Below, piece by piece: positions 1-5,261 of a DNA stretch of 5,564 bases. The DNA is taken from NCBI GenBank assembly GCA_020347085.1, contig CP070769.1:339497-345060 (forward strand). Direction: 5' to 3'. Under the pieces are notes generated by a model. The model ran no database searches. It saw only the letters and a list, made by a program, of their open reading frames with translations, and was not told where the DNA came from. This stretch comes from Desulfobacterales bacterium. Its GTDB lineage: Bacteria; Desulfobacterota; Desulfobacteria; Desulfobacterales; C00003060. Position numbers and translations under genes: made by a program. Each line of letters starts with the position of its first letter. Position 1 is the first letter of the stretch.

Positions 1-536
1 ACAAAGTTCTCAAGTTCTTGATTCTTTTTTCGGAGTTCTTTCTCTACTCGCCTTCGTTCAGTGACCTCTTGCTTCAAAAGTGCATTGGATTTTGAGAGTT
101 CAAATGTCCGTTCCTCGACCCGCCTTTCTAGCTCGTCATGAGCCTTTCGCAGGGATTCCTCCGTACGCTGGCGCTCGGCAAGCCTTTCTTCCTCGATTCG
201 AAAGATGTCCCAGAATAGACGCGCAGCAACGTGGTCTATTAATCGAACGTGGTCTGGCTTGGTTTGGCAGATCTCATTGGCCACATCTCTACAACCCGTT
301 AGCTCAACAATCATATTGAGCCCCGGAAGCTTGTATAGATCGCGGAAGTCGTGGGTTGTAAAAAACCCTTTTTCCTGGGCATACCGGTAGCCCGCAGCCT
401 TAGGATTCGTACAGGCTACCCCGATGAGCTTCATTCGAAGCTGGCTGAGCCTTTCGGCAAATATCATATCTATGATTGCCTTACATCCGGGACCACCACC
501 CACAATGCCGACCTTAAGTGTTTTAACCTCTTCCAT
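1..536 (-). CDS. Rossmann-like sensor domain protein, probable sensor kinase (C-terminus outside window)
   Basis: This partial gene reads from ATG at 536 off the left edge, giving 178 complete codons. Residues 1-127 form a Rossmann-like domain: hydrophobic beta strand, glycine loop GGGPGC at 13-18, second strand ending GVACTNP, a GYRYAQEKG helix and an LNMIVELTG strand, then the block DHVAARLFWD. The nearest known pattern is the NAD-binding domain of homoserine dehydrogenase or Gfo/Idh-type oxidoreductases, but no catalytic domain follows. From about residue 112 the chain is highly charged (EEERLAERQR, ELERRVEERT, EVTERRRVEKELRKKNQELE), a coiled-coil linker of the kind that precedes PAS or histidine-kinase domains. 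The kinase assignment is inference because the output domain is not visible. AGGGA lies 7 nt before the ATG. An in-frame ATG at 566 would add ten residues, but both paralogues start at the position matching 536. The domain is about 72% identical to each of the two genes to the right. Confidence 0.8.
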   Translation of the reverse strand, partial: MEEVKTLKVGIVGGGPGCKAIIDMIFAERLSQLRMKLIGVACTNPKAAGYRYAQEKGFFTTHDFRDLYKLPGLNMIVELTGCRDVANEICQTKPDHVRLIDHVAARLFWDIFRIEEERLAERQRTEESLRKAHDELERRVEERTFELSKSNALLKQEVTERRRVEKELRKKNQELENF

Positions 537-581
537 GGTTGGATCCCTGTTCAATGGCGTGTACATGAAGAGTCCGCAGTG

Positions 582-609
582 ATAAAAAAATAAAGACAGC
601 TTATGTCAA
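582..609 (-). promoter_or_regulatory. Possible sigma-70 promoter for the 1-536 gene
   Basis: The minus strand has a perfect TTGACA at 609-604. After a 16-nt spacer comes TTTTAT (4 of 6 matches to TATAAT) within a T-rich run. It would start transcription roughly 40 nt before the ATG at 536. The -10 is weak, so this is only a candidate. The 229-bp gap that holds it also contains two small inverted repeats: ACCGG-N5-CCGGT at 635-649 and ACCCT-CA-AGGGT at 617-628. Neither is followed directly by a T run, so I do not call a terminator for the upstream gene. Confidence 0.3.
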
Positions 610-765
610 TTGCCGCACCCTCAAGGGTCAAAGAACCGGCTATACCGGTGAACTGCCATAGCGGGCGTGTTCCCTACAGCGACCTGATTGAGCTCACCGA
701 CGTTTTGCTGTCCGGAGGTTCAATTCTTGACTCGAAAGAGATACTTGATGCACAAAACACCCGAA

Positions 766-1545
766 TCATGCAGCAGCAGTTCGTCGGTCTTCACCGCCTC
801 TTCGGTCTTTGCCACGTCTCCGGTCAAGCCCGCTTCTTCGATTCCACGTGACCGTTGGTCTGGAGATTTGTTTGCAGAATGCACTTTGCTGTCCGTGGAT
901 TTCTGAGCGACTCTTTTTGTAAAGCTCCGGATAAAGCGCTCTCGCACATTCGGGGCAAATGCTGTGACTGAACTGAGCTTCGGAATTATCGCGAATATAT
1001 TTTTCAATCTGATTCCAGTAACCGTTGTCATCGCGTATCTTCTTGCAGCCAGAGCATATCGGTAACAGCCCACTCAATGTCCTCACCTTGGCTAGTGCCC
1101 CTTGAACTTCGGCAGTGCGCTCTTTCACCAATTCCTCCAGGTGGTCTCGGTACTGCTTCAATTCCTCGTCTGCGCGCTTGCGTTCGGCAAGCCGTTTTTC
1201 TTCAACCTGAAAGACATCCCAGAAGAGGCGAGCAGCCACATGGTCCATCAGTCGCACATGTTCTGGTTTTTTTTGGCAGATCTCATGGGCTATTGCTTCA
1301 CGTCCGGTCAGTTCGATAATCATATTCAGGTCCTTGAACTTGAATAGGTCACGGTAGTCCATTGTTGTATAAACCCCTTTTTCTTGGGCGTACCGATAAC
1401 CCACGGCCTCAGGATTCGTGCAGGCGACCCCGACCAGTTTCATACGAAGCTGGCTGAGCCTTTTGGTGAATATCATGTCCATTATCGCCTTACACCCAGG
1501 ACCACCACCTACAATGGCTACATTAAGTGTTTCACCCTTTTTCAT
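766..1545 (-). CDS. Rossmann-like sensor domain fused to a four-cysteine module and an RRSG-DRR tail
   Basis: This gene encodes 259 residues. Residues 1-127 are the same Rossmann-like domain as in the two flanking genes (GGGPGC at 13-18, DHVAARLFWD at 101-110). A charged helix follows at about 112-155. The C-terminal module has the sequence style SGLLPICSGCKKIRDDNGYW with cysteine pairs C164/C167 and C197/C200 (CPEC), which could bind a metal such as zinc. This module is familiar at the C-termini of deltaproteobacterial PAS and response-regulator proteins, where its function is not established. The tail at 236-255 is arginine-rich with repeated DRR (NRRSGLDRR). There is no PAS, kinase or DNA-binding domain, so the protein may be an adaptor or a ligand/redox receiver; this is inference. 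The open frame extends upstream to an ATG at 1629. I chose 1545 because AAAGGA lies 7 nt before it and the N-terminus then lines up with both paralogues. The stop is TGA at 766-768. Confidence 0.85.
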   Translation of the reverse strand: MKKGETLNVAIVGGGPGCKAIMDMIFTKRLSQLRMKLVGVACTNPEAVGYRYAQEKGVYTTMDYRDLFKFKDLNMIIELTGREAIAHEICQKKPEHVRLMDHVAARLFWDVFQVEEKRLAERKRADEELKQYRDHLEELVKERTAEVQGALAKVRTLSGLLPICSGCKKIRDDNGYWNQIEKYIRDNSEAQFSHSICPECARALYPELYKKSRSEIHGQQSAFCKQISRPTVTWNRRSGLDRRRGKDRRGGEDRRTAAA

Positions 1546-1675
1546 GATTTGGTCCTTTCTGATTTCCAAAAGCCATCGACCCCATGAAGCCTGCTGATGT
1601 ATGAATCTATGTCGTATCCGCCTATTCATATGCGATCATCTTTTCCGGGAAAGGTAACTTTTGAAGATTAGTGTA

Positions 1676-1692
1676 CTCAAGTTGCGTGCCAA
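1676..1692 (-). promoter_or_regulatory. Candidate sigma-54 (-24/-12) promoter for the four-cysteine gene
   Basis: The minus strand reads TTGGCACG-CAAC-TTGA at 1692-1677. The consensus is YTGGCACG-N4-TTGC, so the -24 half is exact and the GG to -13 G spacing is correct. The one mismatch is A instead of C at -12, a normally conserved base. Transcription would start near 1665 and leave a leader of about 120 nt before the ATG at 1545. The gene next door encodes a sigma-54 activator, which raises the likelihood. Confidence 0.5.
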
Positions 1693-1806
1693 GACTAGAG
1701 ATTTTTTTGCAAATAGAAGAATAGAGATAACCTATTTAATTTCTTACAAATCGGTGCATAGCACCTAAGTAGGCGTGCAGAAAAGATCAAAAGAGCAGGG
1801 CGGTAG

Positions 1807-1822
1807 TGTGCAGTATCCGACA
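1807..1822. promoter_or_regulatory. Activator-site-like palindrome, copy 1 (TGT-N10-ACA)
   Basis: TGT and ACA lie exactly 10 nt apart, extended to GTGT/ACAC at 1806-1823. This layout matches upstream activator sites of NifA-type sigma-54 activators. Its core and right flank, AGTATCCGACACGAAA at 1812-1827, recur with one mismatch at 1880-1895. It sits about 150 bp upstream of the predicted start of transcription, a usual distance for such sites. Which protein binds is inference. Confidence 0.4.
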
Positions 1823-1856
1823 CGAAAGGGCTATTAACATGTAGGTACTATAGTGA

Positions 1857-1869
1857 AATCAAACAGTTA
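1857..1869 (+). promoter_or_regulatory. Possible IHF site
   Basis: AATCAA-ACAG-TTA fits the IHF consensus WATCAA-N4-TTR at every defined position. It lies between the two activator-like sites. IHF commonly bends DNA at sigma-54 promoters, although it is more usually found between the activator site and the promoter. The region is A/T-rich, so a chance match is possible. Confidence 0.35.
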
Positions 1870-1874
1870 GGCTA

Positions 1875-1890
1875 CGTCTAGTATCGGACA
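1875..1890. promoter_or_regulatory. Activator-site-like palindrome, copy 2 (CGT-N10-ACA)
   Basis: This is the second copy of the element at 1807-1822, in the same orientation with starts 68 bp apart. The shared core AGTATCGGACACGAAA (1880-1895) differs from copy 1 at a single base. The left half-site is CGT rather than TGT. Two spaced copies suit binding by activator dimers or oligomers. Confidence 0.38.
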
Positions 1891-1920
1891 CGAAACAACA
1901 GCGGGTGTGAAGAATACAAC

Positions 1921-1946
1921 GAAAACTGAACAGGCGCTTACGCCTG
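1921..1946 (-). terminator. Stem-loop at the end of the activator gene
   Basis: On the minus strand CAGGCG-TAAG-CGCCTG forms a perfect 6-bp GC-rich stem with a 4-nt loop, followed by TTCAGTTTTC. The loop contains the TAA stop codon of the gene. The U tract is interrupted and the stem is short, so it may be a weak intrinsic terminator or an mRNA-end stabiliser. If it terminates, the next gene must use its own promoter, in line with the control region beyond. Confidence 0.45.
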
Positions 1947-4184
1947 AAGATCATATCTCTTGAGCTTACTGTAAAGGGTTCCCCTGCTGATTTCAAGCAG
2001 GCGCGCAGCTTCCTTCTTGTTCCCTTTGCACTCGCGCATCGCAGTCCTTATGAGATTTCTCTCGTTTTTTGGCAAGGAGTATCCCCTTGATGGCACCGGC
2101 GAGGCTCGCATCTTCTCAGGAAGGTCCGCAACCCCGATAAGATTGTTATTGGATAAAACCACACACCTTGCCACGGTGTTTTGTAGCTCCCTGACGTTGC
2201 CAGGCCAATCATAGTCCATCATGAGTTGCATGGCCTTGGTATCGAATCCGGTGATTTCCTTTCCCTCAACGAGGCAATAGGTTCTCAGGAAATGATCGGC
2301 CAGGAGGGATACATCTGTAATGCGCTTCCGCAATGAAGGCACATGAATCGGAATGACGTTAAGGCGGTAGTAGAAATCCTTTCGCAGGCGTCCAGCCTTC
2401 ACCGCCTCTTCAATCCGTCTGTTGGTTGCTGCAATAATTCTCACATTGACTTCGACCGGATGTTGGCCCCCAACCCGTTCGAAGCTCTTATCCTGCAGGA
2501 ATCGCAGAAGAAGCACCTGCGTCTCCAAAGGGAGTTCAGCCACTTCGTCCAAGAAAAGGATCCCCCCGTGGGCTCGTTCCAGGCGCCCCAACTTCCGGCT
2601 GGTCGCTCCGGTAAAGGCCCCCTTTTCGTGTCCAAAGAGTTCCGATTGGACCAGGGTGGGAACAAATGAAGAGCAGTGGGCAGCGATGAACGGGGTACCT
2701 TTATATTTGCCTACCTGATGAATAGCCCTTGCCACAAGCTCCTTGCCAGTGCCGCTTTCACCTGTGATCAGGACCGTACTCTCTGAATCGGCAACAGCCT
2801 GGATCAGCTGATAAATTTCGTGCATTGCCTGGCTTCGACCAACAATTCCCATGAACTTATCCGGGCCAGTCAGTTGATCCCTAAGTGCTTCTTCGCGCGC
2901 TTCTTTTAAAATCTGATAACGGATGACACCGGAAATCTGGCGGATCAGAGATTCAACAAAAACCAAATCGTCTTGCATCCGAATATCCGCAGCAGAGGCA
3001 CCTACCATGAAAAGGCCATAGCATTCATCCTCCACCACGATCGGCACCCCCATCCACGAATTGAATCCAGTCGCCAAATCCTTGATGATAGGCGGGCAGT
3101 CAACTTTGCTGGCGAAACACATAGGCCTGATGCGCTCCGTGGTCAAGAGGTTGAGCAACGCATGCTCCAGCTCCGGATTCGTGATTCTCCTTTTCGCTCG
3201 ATCATAGCAGGTCTCTTTGACCTGCCCACGCTCTGGTCGCGGAAAATAGAAGCCATCTCGATGTGGCGTCAGGAGAAATACGAGTGTATCGACTTCGGGA
3301 TAAAAGTCCTCCATGATATCTTGCAGGACGTCTCCCAAGCCATTTAGGTTGTATTCCTTGGTTACTCTGAAAAGCATGCTATTAATGACCTCAAGTGCAT
3401 GGTGTCTTCTTTCGAGTTCCTTTTCGGCCTCCTTCTGTGCCGTGACATCCCTGGCGACCTGGATAAGACGGACCGTGTCGCCAGAGTCGTCTTTCACAGG
3501 AACCCCGTAACAATCCCAATAGGCTTTTTGCCCGGTCCCACCCACGTCGGGCACACACAATACTGCCCGCTCAATCTGTCCCGTTTTCAGGGCCTTCTCA
3601 CTGGGACAGCCCTCACAAGGGGTCTCTCTATTGGCAAGAACCTTGTGGCAGGTTTTGTGAAGTATGTCCTCCGGCCTCACCTCAAAGTTTGCCGTTGTTG
3701 TTTGGTTTACCCAACGTATTCTCATATCCTTATCTACCAGCCGAATGCTATCCAAAGAAGCATCAAGAATGGCTTTTTTTTCCGTCTCGCTTTCCCGGAG
3801 TGCATCCTCCGCCCTCTTGCGCTCGGCAATTCTTTCTTCTTCGATTTGAAAGACATCCCAGAAGAGGCGAGCAGCTACATGGTCCATCAAGACCACGGGG
3901 TCTGGCTTGGTTCGGGAGATCTCTTTGGCTACTTCTTCACGACCCGTCAACTCGATAATCATATTGAGGCCTTTGATTTCGTACAGATCTCGGTAATCCC
4001 TAGTTGTGTAGATCCCCTGCTCTTTGGCGTAGCGGTACCCTATGGCGTTGGGATTCGTGCAGGCGACCCCGATAAGTTTCATACGGAGCTGGCTGAGCCT
4101 TCTGGCAAGTATCATATTCATGATCGCCTTGCATCCGGGGCCACCACCCACAATAGCTACGTTTACTGTTTTCATTTGTTCCAT
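1938..4184 (-). CDS. Sigma-54-dependent transcriptional activator with Rossmann-like, PAS and GAF sensor domains
   Basis: This gene encodes 748 residues. The order is: Rossmann-like domain at 1-127 shared with the two downstream genes; charged helix at 112-135; PAS domain at about 130-250, with the PCEGCP cysteine motif at 189-194; GAF-like domain at about 262-425; AAA+ sigma-54 interaction domain at about 442-680; and a Fis-type helix-turn-helix at about 707-745 (NKKEAARLLEISRGTLYSKLKRY). The ATPase looks intact: Walker A GESGTGKE at 475-482, the sigma-54-contacting GAFTGA loop at 522-527, Walker B ILFLDE at 542-547, arginine-finger region KDFYYRLNV at 602-610, and WPGNVREL at 660-667. It should remodel the closed sigma-54 RNA polymerase complex by ATP hydrolysis when its sensor domains are triggered. 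There is no receiver domain, so control is probably by direct sensing or by partner proteins. AAGGA lies 7 nt before the ATG; the stop is TAA. The ligand is unknown. Confidence 0.95.
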   Translation of the reverse strand: MEQMKTVNVAIVGGGPGCKAIMNMILARRLSQLRMKLIGVACTNPNAIGYRYAKEQGIYTTRDYRDLYEIKGLNMIIELTGREEVAKEISRTKPDPVVLMDHVAARLFWDVFQIEEERIAERKRAEDALRESETEKKAILDASLDSIRLVDKDMRIRWVNQTTTANFEVRPEDILHKTCHKVLANRETPCEGCPSEKALKTGQIERAVLCVPDVGGTGQKAYWDCYGVPVKDDSGDTVRLIQVARDVTAQKEAEKELERRHHALEVINSMLFRVTKEYNLNGLGDVLQDIMEDFYPEVDTLVFLLTPHRDGFYFPRPERGQVKETCYDRAKRRITNPELEHALLNLLTTERIRPMCFASKVDCPPIIKDLATGFNSWMGVPIVVEDECYGLFMVGASAADIRMQDDLVFVESLIRQISGVIRYQILKEAREEALRDQLTGPDKFMGIVGRSQAMHEIYQLIQAVADSESTVLITGESGTGKELVARAIHQVGKYKGTPFIAAHCSSFVPTLVQSELFGHEKGAFTGATSRKLGRLERAHGGILFLDEVAELPLETQVLLLRFLQDKSFERVGGQHPVEVNVRIIAATNRRIEEAVKAGRLRKDFYYRLNVIPIHVPSLRKRITDVSLLADHFLRTYCLVEGKEITGFDTKAMQLMMDYDWPGNVRELQNTVARCVVLSNNNLIGVADLPEKMRASPVPSRGYSLPKNERNLIRTAMRECKGNKKEAARLLEISRGTLYSKLKRYDLQA

Positions 4185-4600
4185 AGGCTAGTCCTTTTTC
4201 AAAAATGTTCCCATGAAGAATCGGCACTTATGGGTGAAGAACATCAAGAATTGAGAACCTCCCTATAGCAAGACTTCCACGCTCTCAGTCGAGTCCATAC
4301 GGGCAAAACGCTCGCCGTTGCAGTTCAAGACAACCTGTTTTGGTCATAGCATAAAAACCGAACTGCCTTGATATAAGTACCACATTGTGACACCCATGTC
4401 AAAAACGGAGATCCGGCGAACGGCGGTGTTGCCCTGCAGTCTATCTCGCCCGTGTCATCGCCAATTTGTCCCGGGCCGCAGTCACCTGTGATATGTAACA
4501 CCTAAACAGTAAACTGTCCTGCCCACGGGCAGCAAGTTAGAAATCATCGGCATCTTGGAGGCGCTCATTTAGCGGAAAGACCAGGGGGAAGTTCAGGGCA
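4185..4600. other. 416-bp intergenic region upstream of the activator gene
   Basis: I see no gene that I can support here. Visible structures are an inverted repeat TGACA-N4-TGTCA at 4388-4401, an imperfect palindrome TGTGATATGTAACA at 4487-4500, ACAGT-AA-ACTGT at 4506-4517, and CTGCCC-AC-GGGCAG at 4519-4532. The last two are adjacent and lie 70-95 nt past the NUDIX stop. They lack a clear T run, so I do not call them a terminator. The leader next to the activator contains an eight-codon open frame (ATG at 4214, TAG ending at 4188) that overlaps its ribosome binding site. Confidence 0.5.
4302..4317 (-). promoter_or_regulatory. Weak sigma-54-like element upstream of the activator gene
   Basis: The minus strand reads CGGCGA-GCGTT-TTGC at 4317-4303. 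The -12 half TTGC is exact and the GG-N10-GC spacing is right, but the -24 half matches only GGC of TGGCAC. It would give a leader of about 107 nt, close to that predicted for the paralogue at 766-1545. No activator-site repeat like that at 1807/1875 is visible upstream, so support is thin. Confidence 0.22.
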
Positions 4601-5032
4601 TTAGCGACCGAAGTGAATCACGTTTGCCAGAACCTCTCTTGTGGTTTTGCTCACAGGTAGCCCCTCCAATTCTTCGGGAGTGACCCACTGGGCCTCGGAT
4701 GCATCATCGCTGGGTTTAAGCTCACCGCTTACATAATCAGCCAAAAGATCGACGATGACATAATGGAACCGGATACGTCCGGCATCATCCCGTTCGATGA
4801 CCTCGAAGGTGTATATGGGATTCAGGGCCCGGATGGTGAGTCCAGTTTCCTCCATGATCTCACGCTCGGCTGCTTGTTGCAACGTCTCGCCCAATTCTAC
4901 ACGACCGCCGGGGATGGCCCAACGCCCTTTACTCGGAGGTTGGCTTCGTTTTACCAAGAGAACTTCGTTCTCTCTCACTACGATCGCTCCCACCGCAACT
5001 TGCGGACTGTCAGTATACTCGCATGCTGACAT
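4601..5032 (-). CDS. NUDIX hydrolase
   Basis: This gene encodes 143 residues from ATG at 5032, a normal length for a single-domain NUDIX enzyme. The NUDIX box G-x5-E-x7-REUxEExGU is complete at residues 43-65 (G43, E49, R57-E58, E61-E62, G64), so metal binding and hydrolysis of a nucleoside diphosphate linked to another group should be intact. The segment GRWAIPGG just before the box and the overall pattern resemble the ADP-ribose pyrophosphatase / MutT-like group. The true substrate cannot be told from sequence. The frame stays open to a TTG at 5080 (159 residues). I prefer 5032 because it is an ATG, GAGAAG lies 8 nt upstream, and the extra 16 residues have no family-like sequence. The gene is divergent from the TetR gene, with about 230 bp between their starts. 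No clear promoter for it was found. Confidence 0.9.
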   Translation of the reverse strand: MSACEYTDSPQVAVGAIVVRENEVLLVKRSQPPSKGRWAIPGGRVELGETLQQAAEREIMEETGLTIRALNPIYTFEVIERDDAGRIRFHYVIVDLLADYVSGELKPSDDASEAQWVTPEELEGLPVSKTTREVLANVIHFGR

Positions 5033-5133
5033 GTTTTCTGCTTCTCGTGTTTCGAAACTGTGCTCAAACTTCTTGTGCAACTACTGATTAACACTCCCAG
5101 TTCATCTGGGTCCAGTATTTTTTCGTTTTTCTC

Positions 5134-5162
5134 TTGACACGATCCTAGTGGGTTACTATGCT
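5134..5162 (+). promoter_or_regulatory. Sigma-70 promoter for the TetR gene
   Basis: TTGACA at 5134-5139, a 17-nt spacer, then TATGCT at 5157-5162 (4 of 6). The start of transcription would fall near 5168-5170, inside operator copy 1. A second, overlapping candidate is TTGACT at 5163-5168, 17 nt, then TAAGAT at 5186-5191; here operator copy 1 overlaps the -35 and fills most of the spacer. Either would be blocked by a repressor bound at the operator. Confidence 0.6.
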
Positions 5163-5163
5163 T

Positions 5164-5180
5164 TGACTGACTGGTCGGTC
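5164..5180. promoter_or_regulatory. TetR-type operator, copy 1
   Basis: The core GACTGACTGGTCGGTC at 5165-5180 is a pseudo-palindrome with half-sites GACTGAC and GTCGGTC. Fifteen bases (5164-5178) recur exactly at 5228-5242. Sites of this form are typical TetR-family operators. The position over the predicted transcription start fits autorepression. Confidence 0.6.
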
Positions 5181-5227
5181 GACATTAAGATGTATTATGT
5201 CAGAAGGTTAGAAAGATGAGACAAATC

Positions 5228-5244
5228 TGACTGACTGGTCGGAC
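5228..5244. promoter_or_regulatory. TetR-type operator, copy 2
   Basis: The core is GACTGACTGGTCGGAC at 5229-5244, the same as copy 1 except for one base in the right half-site. It lies 64 bp downstream of copy 1 and ends 7 nt before the ribosome binding site. A repressor here would act as a roadblock or bind cooperatively with copy 1. Confidence 0.55.
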
Positions 5245-5261
5245 AAAAAAAGGGGGTCGGT

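Larger units (their letters stand above)
1546..1937. other. 392-bp intergenic control region between the activator and the four-cysteine gene
   Basis: I see no supportable gene here. From right to left it holds T-rich tail sequence after the activator's stem-loop, a palindromic element at 1875-1890, an IHF-like site at 1857-1869, a second palindromic element at 1807-1822, a small hairpin GGTGC-ATA-GCACC at 1753-1765, an A/T-rich stretch at about 1699-1750, a sigma-54-like promoter at 1676-1692, and a leader of about 120 nt. The leader contains TTTCC-G-GGAAA at 1642-1652 and CATGAAG at 1583-1589. CATGAAG also occurs upstream of the other two paralogues (564-570 and 4212-4218) and is probably a relic of the duplication. 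Confidence 0.6.

Noticed and set aside
661..674. Sigma-54-like GG-N10-GC on the minus strand upstream of the 1-536 gene
   Set aside because: Only the GG and GC dinucleotides fit. The surrounding bases (GGGAA and CCGC) match the consensus poorly, and no activator-like repeats are nearby.
720..1073. Minus-strand frame of 117 codons overlapping the end of the four-cysteine gene
   Set aside because: It overlaps the well-supported cysteine module in another frame and shows no family-like pattern.
1546..1629. Longer N-terminus of the four-cysteine protein starting at 1629
   Set aside because: The additional 28 residues have no counterpart in the paralogues. The ATG at 1545 has a good ribosome binding site and lines up with both of them.
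3399..4268. Plus-strand open frame of 289 codons opposite the activator's N-terminal half
   Set aside because: It lies antisense to a clearly coding, conserved domain. Its translation resembles no family, and shorter antisense frames of the same kind appear opposite the other two paralogues, as expected from shared codon use.
5033..5080. NUDIX start at TTG 5080
   Set aside because: The nearest purine-rich site (GGGAG) is 13 nt away, the codon is TTG, and the extra 16 residues look unlike a NUDIX N-terminus. It remains possible but is less likely than ATG 5032.
5096..5122. CCCAG-N5-CTGGG hairpin followed by a T-rich run on the plus strand, as a terminator
   Set aside because: No plus-strand gene lies upstream to be terminated, the stem is only 5 bp, and the T run starts several bases late. 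It sits in the divergent promoter region.
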